Notes: generated by a model not told the origin, from the sequence alone. A DNA stretch of 18,847 bases from Candidatus Aminicenantota bacterium (GCA_016926925.1 JAFGNQ010000193.1:1-18847); one strand, 5' to 3'; positions 1 to 8,145 are shown, numbered from the stretch's first letter. Made by a program: numbers and translations.

Positions 1-37
1 AATTTTGGGAAAAAAGATGACAGAGGAGATCCGTAGG

Positions 38-667
38 ATGAAAGAAGTTCCTACTCAGATCAAAAATCCCAGCCTGGTCAAACAGAGACGCCGCCAGATC
101 GTGGATGCGGCTGTCCAGCTCTTCATCAAAAAAGGATTTCACAAAACAACGACAAGAGAAATCGCCGGGGCTGCGAATATATCCAACGGTTTGCTGTATG
201 AATACGTTCGGTCGAAAGAAGATGTGCTGTATCTGGTCTGTGACGCTATCCATGCCGAAGTTGAAAACAGCGTCGCCGAGGCACTCCGCAAAGTCAAAGG
301 AGGCCGCGATGTCCTTGCGGCCATGATCCGGGAGTACTTCCGGGTTTGTCACAAGATGAGCGATCACATCCTCCTCATTTATCAGGAAACCAAAACTCTC
401 CCTCCCCGATGGAGGGAAAAGGTCTTGGAAAATGAAGTCAGGTTGACGAACATTTTTGTTAAGGTCATCGGGGATTTGGTCGCATCCGGGGAACTTCCCC
501 ATATGAACAAACGCTCGATAGAGCTCGTTGCCCACAACATCGTTGTTCTGGGCCACATGTGGACGTTCCGTCGCTGGTATTTGTCCTCCCATTACAGCAT
601 CGACAGATACATCAAGCTGCAGACCGGTTTCATCCTGGGAAGGGCGACATCCAAACAGAATGAGTGA
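38..667 (+). CDS. TetR/AcrR-family transcriptional regulator
   Basis: DNA-binding repressor of the TetR family, about 209 residues, the usual length. The N-terminal helix-turn-helix is easy to see: an RRRQIVDAAVQLF helix, KKGFHKTTTREIA, then the recognition region ANISNGLLYEYVRSKEDVLY. The C-terminal two thirds is an all-helical ligand-binding and dimerisation domain without conserved sequence. I chose the ATG at 38 because GGAG lies about 10 bases upstream; ATG at 17 or TTG at 5 are in frame and possible, since the gene sits at the window edge. It precedes the acyl-CoA mutase gene by 46 bp on the same strand, so the two are probably co-transcribed and this protein probably controls the mutase operon in response to an acyl-CoA, as FadR/PaaR-type TetR proteins do. 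Family is sure; ligand and target are inferred. Confidence 0.93.
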   Translation: MKEVPTQIKNPSLVKQRRRQIVDAAVQLFIKKGFHKTTTREIAGAANISNGLLYEYVRSKEDVLYLVCDAIHAEVENSVAEALRKVKGGRDVLAAMIREYFRVCHKMSDHILLIYQETKTLPPRWREKVLENEVRLTNIFVKVIGDLVASGELPHMNKRSIELVAHNIVVLGHMWTFRRWYLSSHYSIDRYIKLQTGFILGRATSKQNE

Positions 668-713
668 TATTTTTTCGTTCAGTATTTTGGAATATATTTG
701 AAAGGAAAAACGC

Positions 714-3700
714 ATGAGCGATGAACCTAAACCTTATATTCCCAAGAACCACATCCGCGCCGTAACGGCCACGTCTCTGTTCGACGGCCATGATGCATCC
801 ATCAACATCATCCGCCGCTTGCTTCAGAACACCGGTGCTGAAGTGATCCATTTGGGCCACAACAGGTCTGTTGACGAGATCGTGAAAGCAGCCATAGAGG
901 AGGACGCACAGGGGGTGGCCGTTTCCAGCTATCAAGGCGGTCATATGGAATTTTTCAAGTATATGGTAGACCTCCTGAAAGAAAAGGATGCTTCCCGCAT
1001 TAAAGTTTTTGGCGGCGGTGGAGGGGTTATCATTCCGGAGGAGATCAAAGAGCTGGAAGCCTACGGTGTGGCCAAGATCTATTCGCCGGAAGACGGGGCC
1101 AACTGGGGACTCCAAGGCATAGTGAATCATATGGTTCAGGCCATGGATACCGCTGTTGATTCCCGGGTTGAGCCGGATGTGGAGCTTCTCGCTCCGCAGA
1201 GCAAACTCCATGTAGCCCGAATGATATCGGTCGTAGAATTGGAGAAGGCTAAGAAGAAGAGTAATCTGGATCGAATAAAATCCAAGCTATTCAAAAAAAT
1301 ATCCGGAAAGCATCCTGTGATCGGAATCACGGGTACGGGAGGAGCGGGAAAATCGTCTCTCACGGATGAGATTGTGCTAAGGCTGTTGAGAGATATAAAG
1401 GATGTCAATGTAGCCATATTGAGCTGTGATCCTTCACGAAGGAAGAGCGGCGGCGCGCTTTTGGGCGATAGGATTCGTATGAATTCCATAGGGAATCCCA
1501 GGGTTTACATGCGATCGCTGGCCACCCGTCACTCCCATAGGGAAATTCCGGATGTCCTGCCTGAGGCCCTTCTGGTTCTCAAAGCCGCGGGGTTCGACCT
1601 CATTATCGTCGAAACGGCCGGAATCGGACAGGGAGATTCTCATATAGTCGATCTGGCGGATCTTTCTCTATATGTCATGACGAGCGAATTCGGTGCAGCC
1701 ACGCAGCTCGAGAAAATCGATATGCTTGACTACGCCGATATAGCGGTGGTTAACAAGTATGAAAAAAGAGGAGGAGAAGATGCCGTCCGGGATGTTCGAA
1801 AACAAATGCAGCGCAACAGGAATTCCTTTGATAAAGCTCTAGAAGAAATGCCTGTTTTCGGAACCATCGCCTCCAAATTCAACGATGACGGCGTAACCTC
1901 TCTCTACCTCGCTATCCTGGATTTCATCAAGGACAGAACTGGCGTGGCTTTCGATTCTCGGATTCCAAAGATCGACAGCAAAACGTCCACTTCGAAAACG
2001 ATCATCATTCCTCCGGAGCGGACACGCTACCTCTCCGAGATTGCAGACACGGTGCGCAGCTATCATAAGCAAACAGAGGAGCAGGCGGACGCCGTTCGCA
2101 GGATTTGGCACCTCGAGGAAACAGCCAAAGCCTTAAGCGGAAATGATTTGAAAGGCGATTATTCCGAGCTCTTGGCCCGGCTCAAAAAGGAAACGGCTAA
2201 AGCCAAAAGAGCTGTGGCTAAGGATACGACGGAGCTGCTCCGGCAATGGGAAGAGATGAAAGAAATTTACACAGGCGAAGAGCTGGTCTACAAGGTCCGA
2301 AACAAAAAGATCAGACTTCCCTTATACGCGGAATCCCTTGCCCACCGGAAAATCCCGAAGATTTCTCTCCCGAAGTATGAAGACCCCGGTGAAATCTATA
2401 CATTCTTACGTAAAGAAAACCTCCCCGGCTATTTTCCTTTCACCGCCGGTGTCTTCCCGCTGAAGAGGGTGGGTGAAGATCCCACCCGCATGTTTGCAGG
2501 AGAGGGAGACCCGGCCCGGACAAACCGAAGATTCAAGCTGCTTTCGGCCGATTATGAGGCAAAGCGTCTATCCACCGCCTTTGATTCGGTTACACTTTAC
2601 GGATATGATCCCGCTCGCCGTCCGGATATATACGGCAAGGTGGGAACTTCCGGAGTCAGCATCTGCACTCTGGATGATGTCAAGGTGCTCTATGACGGCT
2701 TTGATCTGTGTGCCCCGAACACATCCGTGTCCATGACAATAAACGGCCCGGCCCCGATGATGCTGGCTATGTTTTTGAATGCAGCCATCGACCAGCAAGT
2801 GGAAAAGTTTGTTTCTGAAAAAGGAAAAGCTCCGACAAAAGAACAATATGCGGAAATCAAAACCGCTGTCCTCGGCAAGGTAAGGGGAACGGTCCAAGCG
2901 GACATCCTCAAAGAAGATCAAGGCCAGAACACATGCATCTTTTCCATCGAGTTCGCCTTGAAGATGATGGGCGATATACAGGAATTCTTTGTTCAGAACG
3001 ACGTGCGCAATTTTTACTCCGTTTCCATATCCGGATATCATATAGCCGAAGCTGGAGCCAACCCGATCACACAGCTTGCTTTGACGCTGTCAAACGGATT
3101 CACCTATGTCGAATATTACCTTTCCCGCGGTATGCCCTTGGATAGCTTCGGTCCCAATCTATCCTTTTTCTTCTCCAACGGCATGGACCCTGAGTACACG
3201 GTCATCGGTCGGGTTGCCAGGCGGATATGGGCGATCGCCATGCGTGACAAATACAAGGCGTCCCAGCGATCTCAGATGCTCAAATACCACATCCAGACCT
3301 CTGGACGGTCTCTCCACAGTCAGGATATCCAGTTCAACGACATCCGTACAACCCTTCAAGCTTTGTGTGCTGTCTACGATAACTGCAACAGCCTTCACAC
3401 AAACGCCTACGACGAAGCGATCACCACGCCCAGTGCGGAATCCGTCCGGCGTGCCCTGGCTATTCAGCTTATCATAAATCGAGAATGGGGATTGGCCAAG
3501 AATGAGAACATGAACCAGGGAAGCTTCATCGTGGAAGAGTTGACAGACCTGGTTGAAGAGGCCGTGCTTATGGAGTACGACAGAATTACCGAGCGCGGCG
3601 GTGTTTTGGGAGCCATGGAAACCGGCTATCAAAGGAGTAAAATCCAGGAAGAATCCATTACCTATGAGACGTTGAAACATACCGGCGAGCTTCCGATCGT

Positions 3701-3989
3701 AGGGGTCAATACATTCAGAGATCCGGATGCCGATAAGAGCGAGGAACCGATCGGCATTCCCCTGGCGAGAGCGACGAAACAAGAGATCGAGTCTCAACTC
3801 GGCCGGCTGGCCGATTTCCACAGAAAGCATCGGAAAGAGGCGCCTGCAGCCTTGAAGCGACTGCAGGGAGTGGCCTTATCCGGAGGGAATGTTTTTGCCG
3901 AGCTCATGGAAACGGTCAAGGTCTGTTCACTCGGCCAAATCTCACAGGCTCTGTATGATGTCGGGGGGCAGTACAGGCGAAATATGTGA
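714..3989 (+). CDS. icmF: fused isobutyryl-CoA mutase IcmF (B12 domain / G-protein chaperone / mutase)
   Basis: Cytosolic adenosylcobalamin enzyme that interconverts isobutyryl-CoA and n-butyryl-CoA. The chain of 1091 residues matches IcmF length. Domains in order: B12-binding Rossmann domain (about 10-150) with D24-G-H26, His26 being the expected lower axial cobalt ligand; MeaB-like GTPase (about 195-420) with P-loop GTGGAGKS at 207-214 and a conserved ETAGIGQGD stretch; helical linker (about 430-540); and a TIM-barrel mutase (about 545-1091). Two pocket positions separate the enzyme types: methylmalonyl-CoA mutase has Tyr and Arg, while this protein has Phe581 (in TAGVFP) and Gln738 (in GQNTC), the isobutyryl-type pair. 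AAAGGAA precedes the ATG. It is probably in an operon with the upstream TetR gene. Isovaleryl/pivalyl-CoA activity is a known side reaction of the family. Identification is strong. Confidence 0.96.
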   Translation: MSDEPKPYIPKNHIRAVTATSLFDGHDASINIIRRLLQNTGAEVIHLGHNRSVDEIVKAAIEEDAQGVAVSSYQGGHMEFFKYMVDLLKEKDASRIKVFGGGGGVIIPEEIKELEAYGVAKIYSPEDGANWGLQGIVNHMVQAMDTAVDSRVEPDVELLAPQSKLHVARMISVVELEKAKKKSNLDRIKSKLFKKISGKHPVIGITGTGGAGKSSLTDEIVLRLLRDIKDVNVAILSCDPSRRKSGGALLGDRIRMNSIGNPRVYMRSLATRHSHREIPDVLPEALLVLKAAGFDLIIVETAGIGQGDSHIVDLADLSLYVMTSEFGAATQLEKIDMLDYADIAVVNKYEKRGGEDAVRDVRKQMQRNRNSFDKALEEMPVFGTIASKFNDDGVTSLYLAILDFIKDRTGVAFDSRIPKIDSKTSTSKTIIIPPERTRYLSEIADTVRSYHKQTEEQADAVRRIWHLEETAKALSGNDLKGDYSELLARLKKETAKAKRAVAKDTTELLRQWEEMKEIYTGEELVYKVRNKKIRLPLYAESLAHRKIPKISLPKYEDPGEIYTFLRKENLPGYFPFTAGVFPLKRVGEDPTRMFAGEGDPARTNRRFKLLSADYEAKRLSTAFDSVTLYGYDPARRPDIYGKVGTSGVSICTLDDVKVLYDGFDLCAPNTSVSMTINGPAPMMLAMFLNAAIDQQVEKFVSEKGKAPTKEQYAEIKTAVLGKVRGTVQADILKEDQGQNTCIFSIEFALKMMGDIQEFFVQNDVRNFYSVSISGYHIAEAGANPITQLALTLSNGFTYVEYYLSRGMPLDSFGPNLSFFFSNGMDPEYTVIGRVARRIWAIAMRDKYKASQRSQMLKYHIQTSGRSLHSQDIQFNDIRTTLQALCAVYDNCNSLHTNAYDEAITTPSAESVRRALAIQLIINREWGLAKNENMNQGSFIVEELTDLVEEAVLMEYDRITERGGVLGAMETGYQRSKIQEESITYETLKHTGELPIVGVNTFRDPDADKSEEPIGIPLARATKQEIESQLGRLADFHRKHRKEAPAALKRLQGVALSGGNVFAELMETVKVCSLGQISQALYDVGGQYRRNM

Positions 3990-4006
3990 ACCGCTCCCCT
4001 TTTTTT
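3963..4006 (+). terminator. intrinsic terminator of the icmF transcript
   Basis: GGGGGGC at 3963-3969 can pair with GCTCCCC at 3993-3999 (seven pairs, one G-U), directly followed by seven T and then CTTT. The 5' arm lies in the last codons of icmF and the TGA stop sits in the 23-base loop. It would separate icmF from the convergent small gene downstream. Seen by eye; no folding energy computed. Confidence 0.7.
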
Positions 4007-4052
4007 CTTTAATTTCAGATGTATTTTGCTGACCAAACAACAAGGTTTTTGG

Positions 4053-4232
4053 TTACTGGGGTGTTACGATGATTTCGTAGTTGAGTCGTGTATCCGCGAG
4101 CATCGTTTGATTCGTATTTTGACAGAACCTGGCAATATCGATACAGCCGGAACAGCAGGTAATCCAATTGAACCCGGCGACACTGATAACAAGAGCGAGA
4201 AAAAGAATTCCGATTTTTGTGATGACTTTCAT
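4053..4232 (-). CDS. small exported cysteine-rich peptide (hypothetical)
   Basis: A 59-residue product I cannot name. It starts MKVITKIG followed by a hydrophobic stretch ILFLALVISVAGF, which reads as a signal peptide or single membrane anchor. Next comes ITCCSGCID with three closely spaced cysteines (positions 26, 27 and 30), a further Cys at 37, and a polar tail. Cys26 could be a lipid-attachment site, but the residues before it do not make a good lipobox. Support for coding is the strong Shine-Dalgarno GAGGTGAG about five bases before this ATG; a longer in-frame start at 4286 lacks one. It lies alone, convergent to icmF and divergent from the GAF-HD-GYP gene. A plus-strand ORF across the same bases (4026-4352) has no ribosome site and no recognisable features, so I prefer the minus strand. 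Function unknown. Confidence 0.55.
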   Translation of the reverse strand: MKVITKIGILFLALVISVAGFNWITCCSGCIDIARFCQNTNQTMLADTRLNYEIIVTPQ

Positions 4233-4572
4233 GGCTCTCACCTCACTAAAATTTCCATCCCCTTCATATATATAGACGAAAATCACACAAAAAAGTTGCT
4301 TTCTGGATTATTCATAAAAAATGTCGACACTGTCATTCTCAAAAGAATCTAAATTTATTGTCTCCATTTTTTACCCTACGGGCGAGCCGATCTTGCTACA
4401 AAGTCTTCGTCGCAGCCCATTCGCGGTAGGCCCAGCACTTTAAATTATCACGAAAAAATCTTGTCAATTTTCAATTTATCTGCGCACTCCTTCGACTAAA
4501 GTATCTAAGGTGAATTCTATGGAGGATTTTATCCAGGGCCAAAATATTATATACTTCCTATGAAAACAGATT
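4233..4572. other. 340-bp intergenic stretch between divergent genes
   Basis: It holds an AT-rich part next to the small peptide gene (with a TATATATA run at 4267-4274) and a GC-richer block around 4376-4440. That block contains GGGCGAGCC (4380-4388) and GCCCATTCGCGGTA (4415-4428), which recur in the same order near 15512-15609. Beyond it is an AT-rich leader before the HD-GYP gene with no clear ribosome-binding site. No tRNA or convincing long hairpin is visible. Confidence 0.5.
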
Positions 4573-5805
4573 ATGCAATTGGATAAAAGTGACAAGTTGA
4601 AAAAAGTGTCCGGATCCGGGACATCGAGGCCGAAGTTCATTCAAATCGCGAGCGAACTCAAAAAAGTCTCGCACACATTGGAAACCCTCAGTGCCTGTCA
4701 CAAGGTGCTCATCCGGGCTTCGGAGAAATCCGAACTACTAAATAAAATATGTCAGGCGATTGTCGAAGTGGGAGGTTACAGAATGGCTTGGGTCGGAGTC
4801 GTCACCCAAGACAGCTCCAAATCCGTCAAGCCCTTGGCCAAAGCCGGCTACGACGATGGTTTTCTGGGCAGTGTGCATGTAACTTGGTCTGACAATAAAA
4901 AGAATCATTGTCCAACAGGCGCTGCCATCCTGAGGCACGAACCCTATGTCATCAACAATATCCTCAATCATCCGGATGTTATGGCATGGAGGGGGGAAGC
5001 CTTGAAACGCGGCTTCGGCTCCGTAATCGCCCTGCCTTTGATCAGTAACGGTGGTACTTTCGGCGCCCTGACCATTTTTTCGGACGAACCGGATGCCTTT
5101 GCCCGGGAAGACGTAAACCACCTCATGGATTTAGCTGGTAATTTGGTGTACGGAATCGTTGCCCTGCACACCCGCAAGGAGAGAAATCGCGCAGAGATCG
5201 AGGTCAAGAGGAATCTCAAAAAGCTGAGACAGACTCTTGGCGCCATCATTCAAGTCCTGGAAAAGACTGTCGAGGTCAGGGATCCTTACACGGCCGGCCA
5301 TCAGCGCCGTGTGGCCGATCTTGCACGGAGTATTGCCACGGAGTTGGGTTTTTCTCAGGATCGAACCGACGGCATCCGCATTGCGGGGATCATCCATGAT
5401 ATCGGAAAGATCTATGTTCCTGCCGAAATATTGAGCAAACCGAGACGGCTGACCACTTACGAGTTCAATTTGGTCAAGACCCATCCTCAAGTAGGCTATG
5501 ACATCTTGAAGAGTATCGAGTTCCCTTGGCCGGTGGCCAAGATCGTCCTCCAGCATCACGAACGGCTCAATGGGACCGGCTACCCGAACAATCTTATGCA
5601 CGACAATATCTTGATCGAAGCCAGGATATTGGGAGTGGCGGATGTGGTGGAGGCCATGGCTTCGCACCGTCCCTATCGTCCTGCCCTGGGATTGCCCGCG
5701 GCTCTGAAGGAGATTTCCTCTCAAAAAGGAATCCTCTATGATACGGAGATCGTGGATATCTGCATGAAGCTCTTCAAAGAGAAAAAATTCTCATTCGAGT
5801 CCTAA
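4573..5805 (+). CDS. GAF domain / HD-GYP domain cyclic-di-GMP phosphodiesterase
   Basis: Probable cytoplasmic signalling enzyme of 410 residues that hydrolyses c-di-GMP under control of a sensor domain. A short basic N-terminus leads to a GAF domain (about 45-200; landmarks GYRMAWVGV, CPTGAAILR and GFGSVIALPL), a charged helical linker (about 200-225) and an HD-GYP domain (about 225-405). Metal-site landmarks are visible: H243 in YTAGHQRRV, H275-D276 in IHDIGK, and H328-H329-E330 followed by G334, G336-Y337-P338. The GYP motif reads HHERLNGTGYP, with Asn333 where Asp is most common. There are no TM segments, so the signal must be cytosolic. An in-frame TGA at 4561 limits the N-terminus; no strong ribosome site precedes the ATG. 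The PilZ gene 0.7 kb beyond its 3' end may be a c-di-GMP receptor. Family is certain; catalytic activity is likely but not shown. Confidence 0.93.
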   Translation: MQLDKSDKLKKVSGSGTSRPKFIQIASELKKVSHTLETLSACHKVLIRASEKSELLNKICQAIVEVGGYRMAWVGVVTQDSSKSVKPLAKAGYDDGFLGSVHVTWSDNKKNHCPTGAAILRHEPYVINNILNHPDVMAWRGEALKRGFGSVIALPLISNGGTFGALTIFSDEPDAFAREDVNHLMDLAGNLVYGIVALHTRKERNRAEIEVKRNLKKLRQTLGAIIQVLEKTVEVRDPYTAGHQRRVADLARSIATELGFSQDRTDGIRIAGIIHDIGKIYVPAEILSKPRRLTTYEFNLVKTHPQVGYDILKSIEFPWPVAKIVLQHHERLNGTGYPNNLMHDNILIEARILGVADVVEAMASHRPYRPALGLPAALKEISSQKGILYDTEIVDICMKLFKEKKFSFES

Positions 5806-6042
5806 AAAGGGGATAGGTTATTTTTTTCCCCAGGGGAATTTAAACAATTTGGATCTATGACTTTCTTCTATTGTATTTCGGCGCATCACATATTATATTT
5901 GATATGGCTTCATGCTGTAAAAATACGACTGTCGGCTTGAAAGATTTTACAAAACAATGATATCCATGGAGGCCAATCGATTCATCGACAAAGACTTAAA
6001 CCGCTATACGGAATTCATGTCCGTTGAAAAAAGGAGGGGGCA

Positions 6043-6426
6043 ATGAAGAAGTCGGTTTTGGTTTTGATTCTGTTTGTGCTGGCATCTTGCGCCAGTTCTC
6101 CGATTTTGTACAAGTCGCTTACGGATGCCAGTTATCCGAAAACGACACAAGTGGATGTTTTTAAAGATGAAAAACCGGACAGAGAATACACGGAAATCGG
6201 AAGAATCGAGATAAAAGGGGAAGCAGCCGAAGAAAGCGAGATGTACGCCATGGTTATCGCCAAGGCAAAAACGGTAGGTGCTGATGCTGTCATCCTCATC
6301 AAAGATGAGAAGAAAATGGAATTGGTTCAAATGCCCGGGCAGAGTATCGATCACAGAGAGGCTACAGATGCACGAGAAAAGGAATTCAAGCTTCTCGTTT
6401 TTCTTGCCGTCAAATACAGCGAATAA
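6043..6426 (+). CDS. small lipoprotein, function unknown
   Basis: A 127-residue protein with a textbook lipoprotein signal: MKKS, a hydrophobic core VLVLILFV, and lipobox LASC with Cys16 as the lipidation site. The mature part is charged and contains a segment of the form EESEMYAMVIAKAKTVGADAVI. This helix followed by a GADAVI strand recalls small lipoproteins and YbjQ-like folds in which a helix with alternating Ala precedes a GAxAVI strand, but I cannot assign a family from this. AAGGAGGGGG directly before the ATG gives a very strong ribosome site. It stands alone between the HD-GYP gene and the convergent PilZ gene. It is probably anchored on the periplasmic face or outer membrane. Real gene with high confidence; role unknown. 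Confidence 0.85.
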   Translation: MKKSVLVLILFVLASCASSPILYKSLTDASYPKTTQVDVFKDEKPDREYTEIGRIEIKGEAAEESEMYAMVIAKAKTVGADAVILIKDEKKMELVQMPGQSIDHREATDAREKEFKLLVFLAVKYSE

Positions 6427-6453
6427 TAACGTGTAACGGATCCATATGATTTT

Positions 6454-6471
6454 GGTGTTTGCTGGAACACC
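6454..6471. other. stem-loop between convergent genes
   Basis: GGTGTT-N6-AACACC forms a perfect six-pair stem in the 72-bp gap between the 3' ends of the lipoprotein gene and the PilZ gene. Neither strand has a T-run after it, so it is not a standard intrinsic terminator; it may protect 3' ends or act weakly on both strands. Confidence 0.35.
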
Positions 6472-6498
6472 TTCATGCAGAGGGAAGGAAGGGGGAAA

Positions 6499-6885
6499 TT
6501 ATTTTTTATATATGGGACTGAGTGGATGAGGGATACGATACTGGCGTTTTTTTTTCAATGAGACAAATTTTACTCCCGTAAGATAATCATTTTGCCAGAC
6601 GATTTTGGCATATCTCTTAAGGCGAATGTCAGCGCCCGGTTTTTTGAACTCCAATTCAAGGAACATACCTGGTGCTGTGTGGCAGTCCAATAGAAGGCAC
6701 ATTCCGCTGCTGCTCAAATTCTGAGTAAAAATTTCATTGAACGAATCGTGTAGAAATCGGTATTTTGCTTTTGTGATAAAGCTGAAACGGTTGAAAACAC
6801 GTCTGTCCTTCGGCATACGTTCTTTGACATGACCGGATATTCGGGCAGGTCCTTTGGTACGAAACTTGAACTTGAATCGGAACAT
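6499..6885 (-). CDS. PilZ domain protein (c-di-GMP receptor)
   Basis: A 128-residue single-domain PilZ protein, which binds c-di-GMP and passes the signal to a partner (motility, adhesion or exopolysaccharide systems in known cases). Both binding signatures are present: RxxxR as R29-VFN-R33, and NxSxxG as N56-L-S58-SS-G61. These are followed by beta-barrel strands ending in TGVKFVSL, the usual PilZ close. The N-terminal 25 residues are basic. I chose the ATG at 6885 because the longer frame back to 7083 would run over the divergent peptidase gene and adds no recognisable domain. The ribosome site is weak (AAAAGAAAA), and an internal ATG (Met24) just before RxxxR is also possible. No partner gene is adjacent. 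Domain call is firm; start is less so. Confidence 0.85.
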   Translation of the reverse strand: MFRFKFKFRTKGPARISGHVKERMPKDRRVFNRFSFITKAKYRFLHDSFNEIFTQNLSSSGMCLLLDCHTAPGMFLELEFKKPGADIRLKRYAKIVWQNDYLTGVKFVSLKKKRQYRIPHPLSPIYKK

Positions 6886-6895
6886 TTTTCTTTTA

Positions 6896-6923
6896 ATTCT
6901 ATCAAATTTGAAAAGAAATACAA
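6896..6923 (-). promoter_or_regulatory. possible promoter of the PilZ gene
   Basis: Read on the minus strand: TTGTAT (6923-6918), 16-base spacer, TAGAAT (6901-6896). The -10 matches consensus at five of six positions, the -35 at only three. It overlaps the opposing promoter at 6908-6936. Initiation would fall only a few bases before the ATG at 6885. Confidence 0.3.
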
Positions 6924-6936
6924 ATTGCGTTATAGA
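6908..6936 (+). promoter_or_regulatory. sigma70-type promoter of the YgjP-like peptidase gene
   Basis: TTGAAA (6908-6913), a 17-base spacer and TATAGA (6931-6936) give five of six matches at each box with ideal spacing. Transcription would begin near 6943, about 58 bases before the chosen ATG. This argues against the longer reading frame that opens at 6854, upstream of this promoter. Confidence 0.55.
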
Positions 6937-7000
6937 TGAGGCATGCATTTCCGAAACGGAAGTGCAGACCCTGAGAAATGGATTTATGTTGGCGGACACA

Positions 7001-7570
7001 ATGAATATATCGCGAGTCGTAGAGATGGAAGGCATCGGGTCCGTCCTTTTTGAACGCAGCAAAAAGGCCCGGCATTTGAGCATAACCGTGAGATCTGTAG
7101 ACGGAGTTCGTGTTGCCGTTCCTCTGCGAGTATCATGGAAGAGTGCTGTGGAAATGGCCTATTCGAAATCCGCTTGGATAAAAAAGCATCAGGAGAGAAT
7201 AAAGCAGACATCTCTCAAACATGAAGCCTCATTTACTGGATTTTCAGGAATAGACAGGAATCTGGCAAAGAGAGCCCTCATCAATAGGCTTGACGAGCTC
7301 TCAAAAAAGAACGGCTTACCTTACAACAGGGTATTCATTCGGAATCAAAGGACGCTGTGGGGGAGCTGTTCCTTGAAGAACAATATCAATCTGAATATCA
7401 AATTGACTCGATTGCCTGAGGATTTGCGCGATTATGTGATTCTGCATGAGCTTGTCCACACGAGGATAAAAAATCATAAAAAAGCATTCTGGACCGAACT
7501 TGATAAATACTCCGGCAATGCGAAAGAGGTCCACTCCCGCTTGAATGAATATGGGCTGTTCCTCAGTTGA
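7001..7570 (+). CDS. YgjP/WLM-type M48-like zinc metallopeptidase (DUF45)
   Basis: A predicted cytosolic metal-dependent peptidase of about 189 residues. The conserved core is clear: TLWGSCS (the family's WGSC signature), a beta strand INLNIKL, then H149-E150-LV-H153 as the HExxH zinc site and H159 in IKNHKKAFW as the third ligand. The N-terminal half has the family pattern VLFERSKKARHLSITVRSVDGVRVAVP. Relatives are annotated YgjP-like or DUF45; the true substrate is not established for most. In-frame ATGs at 6986 and 7001 are both possible; the frame opening at 6854 would start upstream of the apparent promoter and add an unrelated segment. It is divergent from the PilZ gene. All zinc ligands are present, so an active enzyme is expected. 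Confidence 0.88.
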   Translation: MNISRVVEMEGIGSVLFERSKKARHLSITVRSVDGVRVAVPLRVSWKSAVEMAYSKSAWIKKHQERIKQTSLKHEASFTGFSGIDRNLAKRALINRLDELSKKNGLPYNRVFIRNQRTLWGSCSLKNNINLNIKLTRLPEDLRDYVILHELVHTRIKNHKKAFWTELDKYSGNAKEVHSRLNEYGLFLS

Positions 7571-7588
7571 AATGGGCCTTCGTTTTCG

Positions 7589-7604
7589 TCTAAAGAAATT
7601 TAGA
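7589..7604. other. small hairpin with GAAA loop
   Basis: TCTAAA-GAAA-TTTAGA is a perfect six-pair palindrome closed by a GNRA-type loop, 18 bases after the peptidase stop codon. No T-run follows, so termination is uncertain. Confidence 0.3.
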
Positions 7605-7676
7605 GCGGAATTTTATACTTGTTCGAACTGCTTTTTTTGTGCACAATATAGAATAAGAGAATAACAAGAGGGAACA

Positions 7677-8084
7677 ATGAGATTGAAGAGTGTATTTATT
7701 TGCCTCGCAATTTTTTTATTATCCATGTGTTCCTCTGCCCCGAAGGGAGGACAGGAATATGTCTCCCAGTACAGCGTCCGTTATGAAAATGTCTCCCGTG
7801 ATGAGATCTGGACAGCTTCTTTGAAGTCGATACAGGATATTCAATTTACGATCAGGCGCGAGATCGAAGACAAAGGACTTATCGATGCACTGGATGAGAA
7901 AGGTTCGACTCCGGAATCTTCCCCTCCAATTATGAGTGTCATGCTGATAGAGGAAGAGGGAAAAATCAAAGTGAATTGTCTTGTGGTGTGCTCGGGAAGA
8001 ATCGCCGAGCCTGCAGAAATTCAAGATTATGTCGCCCAGTTTTTCGATGCATTGAACAAAAACCTTGAGAATGATGCTCCATAA
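7677..8084 (+). CDS. putative lipoprotein, function unknown
   Basis: A 135-residue exported protein. The N-terminus MRLKSVFICLAIFLLSMCSS is a clear signal sequence with Cys18 in a lipobox-like LSMC. Met at -1 is unusual, since Gly, Ala or Ser is normal there, so lipidation is probable but not certain. The mature part has a segment VSRDEIWTASLKSIQDIQFTIRREIEDKGLIDALDE that looks like an alpha/beta domain of the kind seen in envelope lipoproteins with an IW..A...L pattern; I cannot name the family. AGAGGG precedes the ATG at 7677. The next gene follows after 58 bp on the same strand and encodes a two-TM protein, so the pair may be an envelope operon. Confidence 0.8.
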   Translation: MRLKSVFICLAIFLLSMCSSAPKGGQEYVSQYSVRYENVSRDEIWTASLKSIQDIQFTIRREIEDKGLIDALDEKGSTPESSPPIMSVMLIEEEGKIKVNCLVVCSGRIAEPAEIQDYVAQFFDALNKNLENDAP

Positions 8085-8132
8085 GATCCGGCTCAACTAT
8101 CCGAAATCGTAGAGCGGGCGAATCCGGTTTTT

Positions 8133-8145
8133 GGAGGTCGACTTG
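8133..8145 (+). promoter_or_regulatory. ribosome-binding site with TTG start
   Basis: GGAGGT at 8133-8138 lies four bases before a TTG at 8143. The only nearby ATG (8147) opens a four-codon frame, and the other in-frame TTG (8131) lies at the start of the ribosome site itself, so TTG 8143 is the best start for the following gene. Confidence 0.6.

Noticed and set aside
4026..4352. 108-codon plus-strand ORF across the gap after icmF
   Set aside because: It has no ribosome site, no recognisable motif and begins just past the icmF terminator; the minus-strand peptide over the same bases has a strong Shine-Dalgarno and a signal-like start.
5810..5838. Possible terminator after the HD-GYP gene (GGGG ... 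TTTTTTTCCCC, and TTCCCCAGGGGAA)
   Set aside because: The T-run precedes the CCCC arm rather than following it, and the small palindrome has almost no loop and no T-run, so it does not fit an intrinsic terminator.
5957..6046. 29-codon ORF (MISMEANRF...) ending in an ATGA overlap with the lipoprotein gene
   Set aside because: The overlap looks like translational coupling, but there is no ribosome site before its ATG, and its last codons are simply the ribosome site of the next gene.
6854..7000. N-terminal extension of the YgjP-like peptidase
   Set aside because: It would start upstream of the apparent promoter, overlap the PilZ gene's 5' end and add a segment not found in the family.
6886..7083. 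66-codon N-terminal extension of the PilZ protein
   Set aside because: It runs antisense through the peptidase 5' end and carries no domain; the PilZ domain is complete from 6885.
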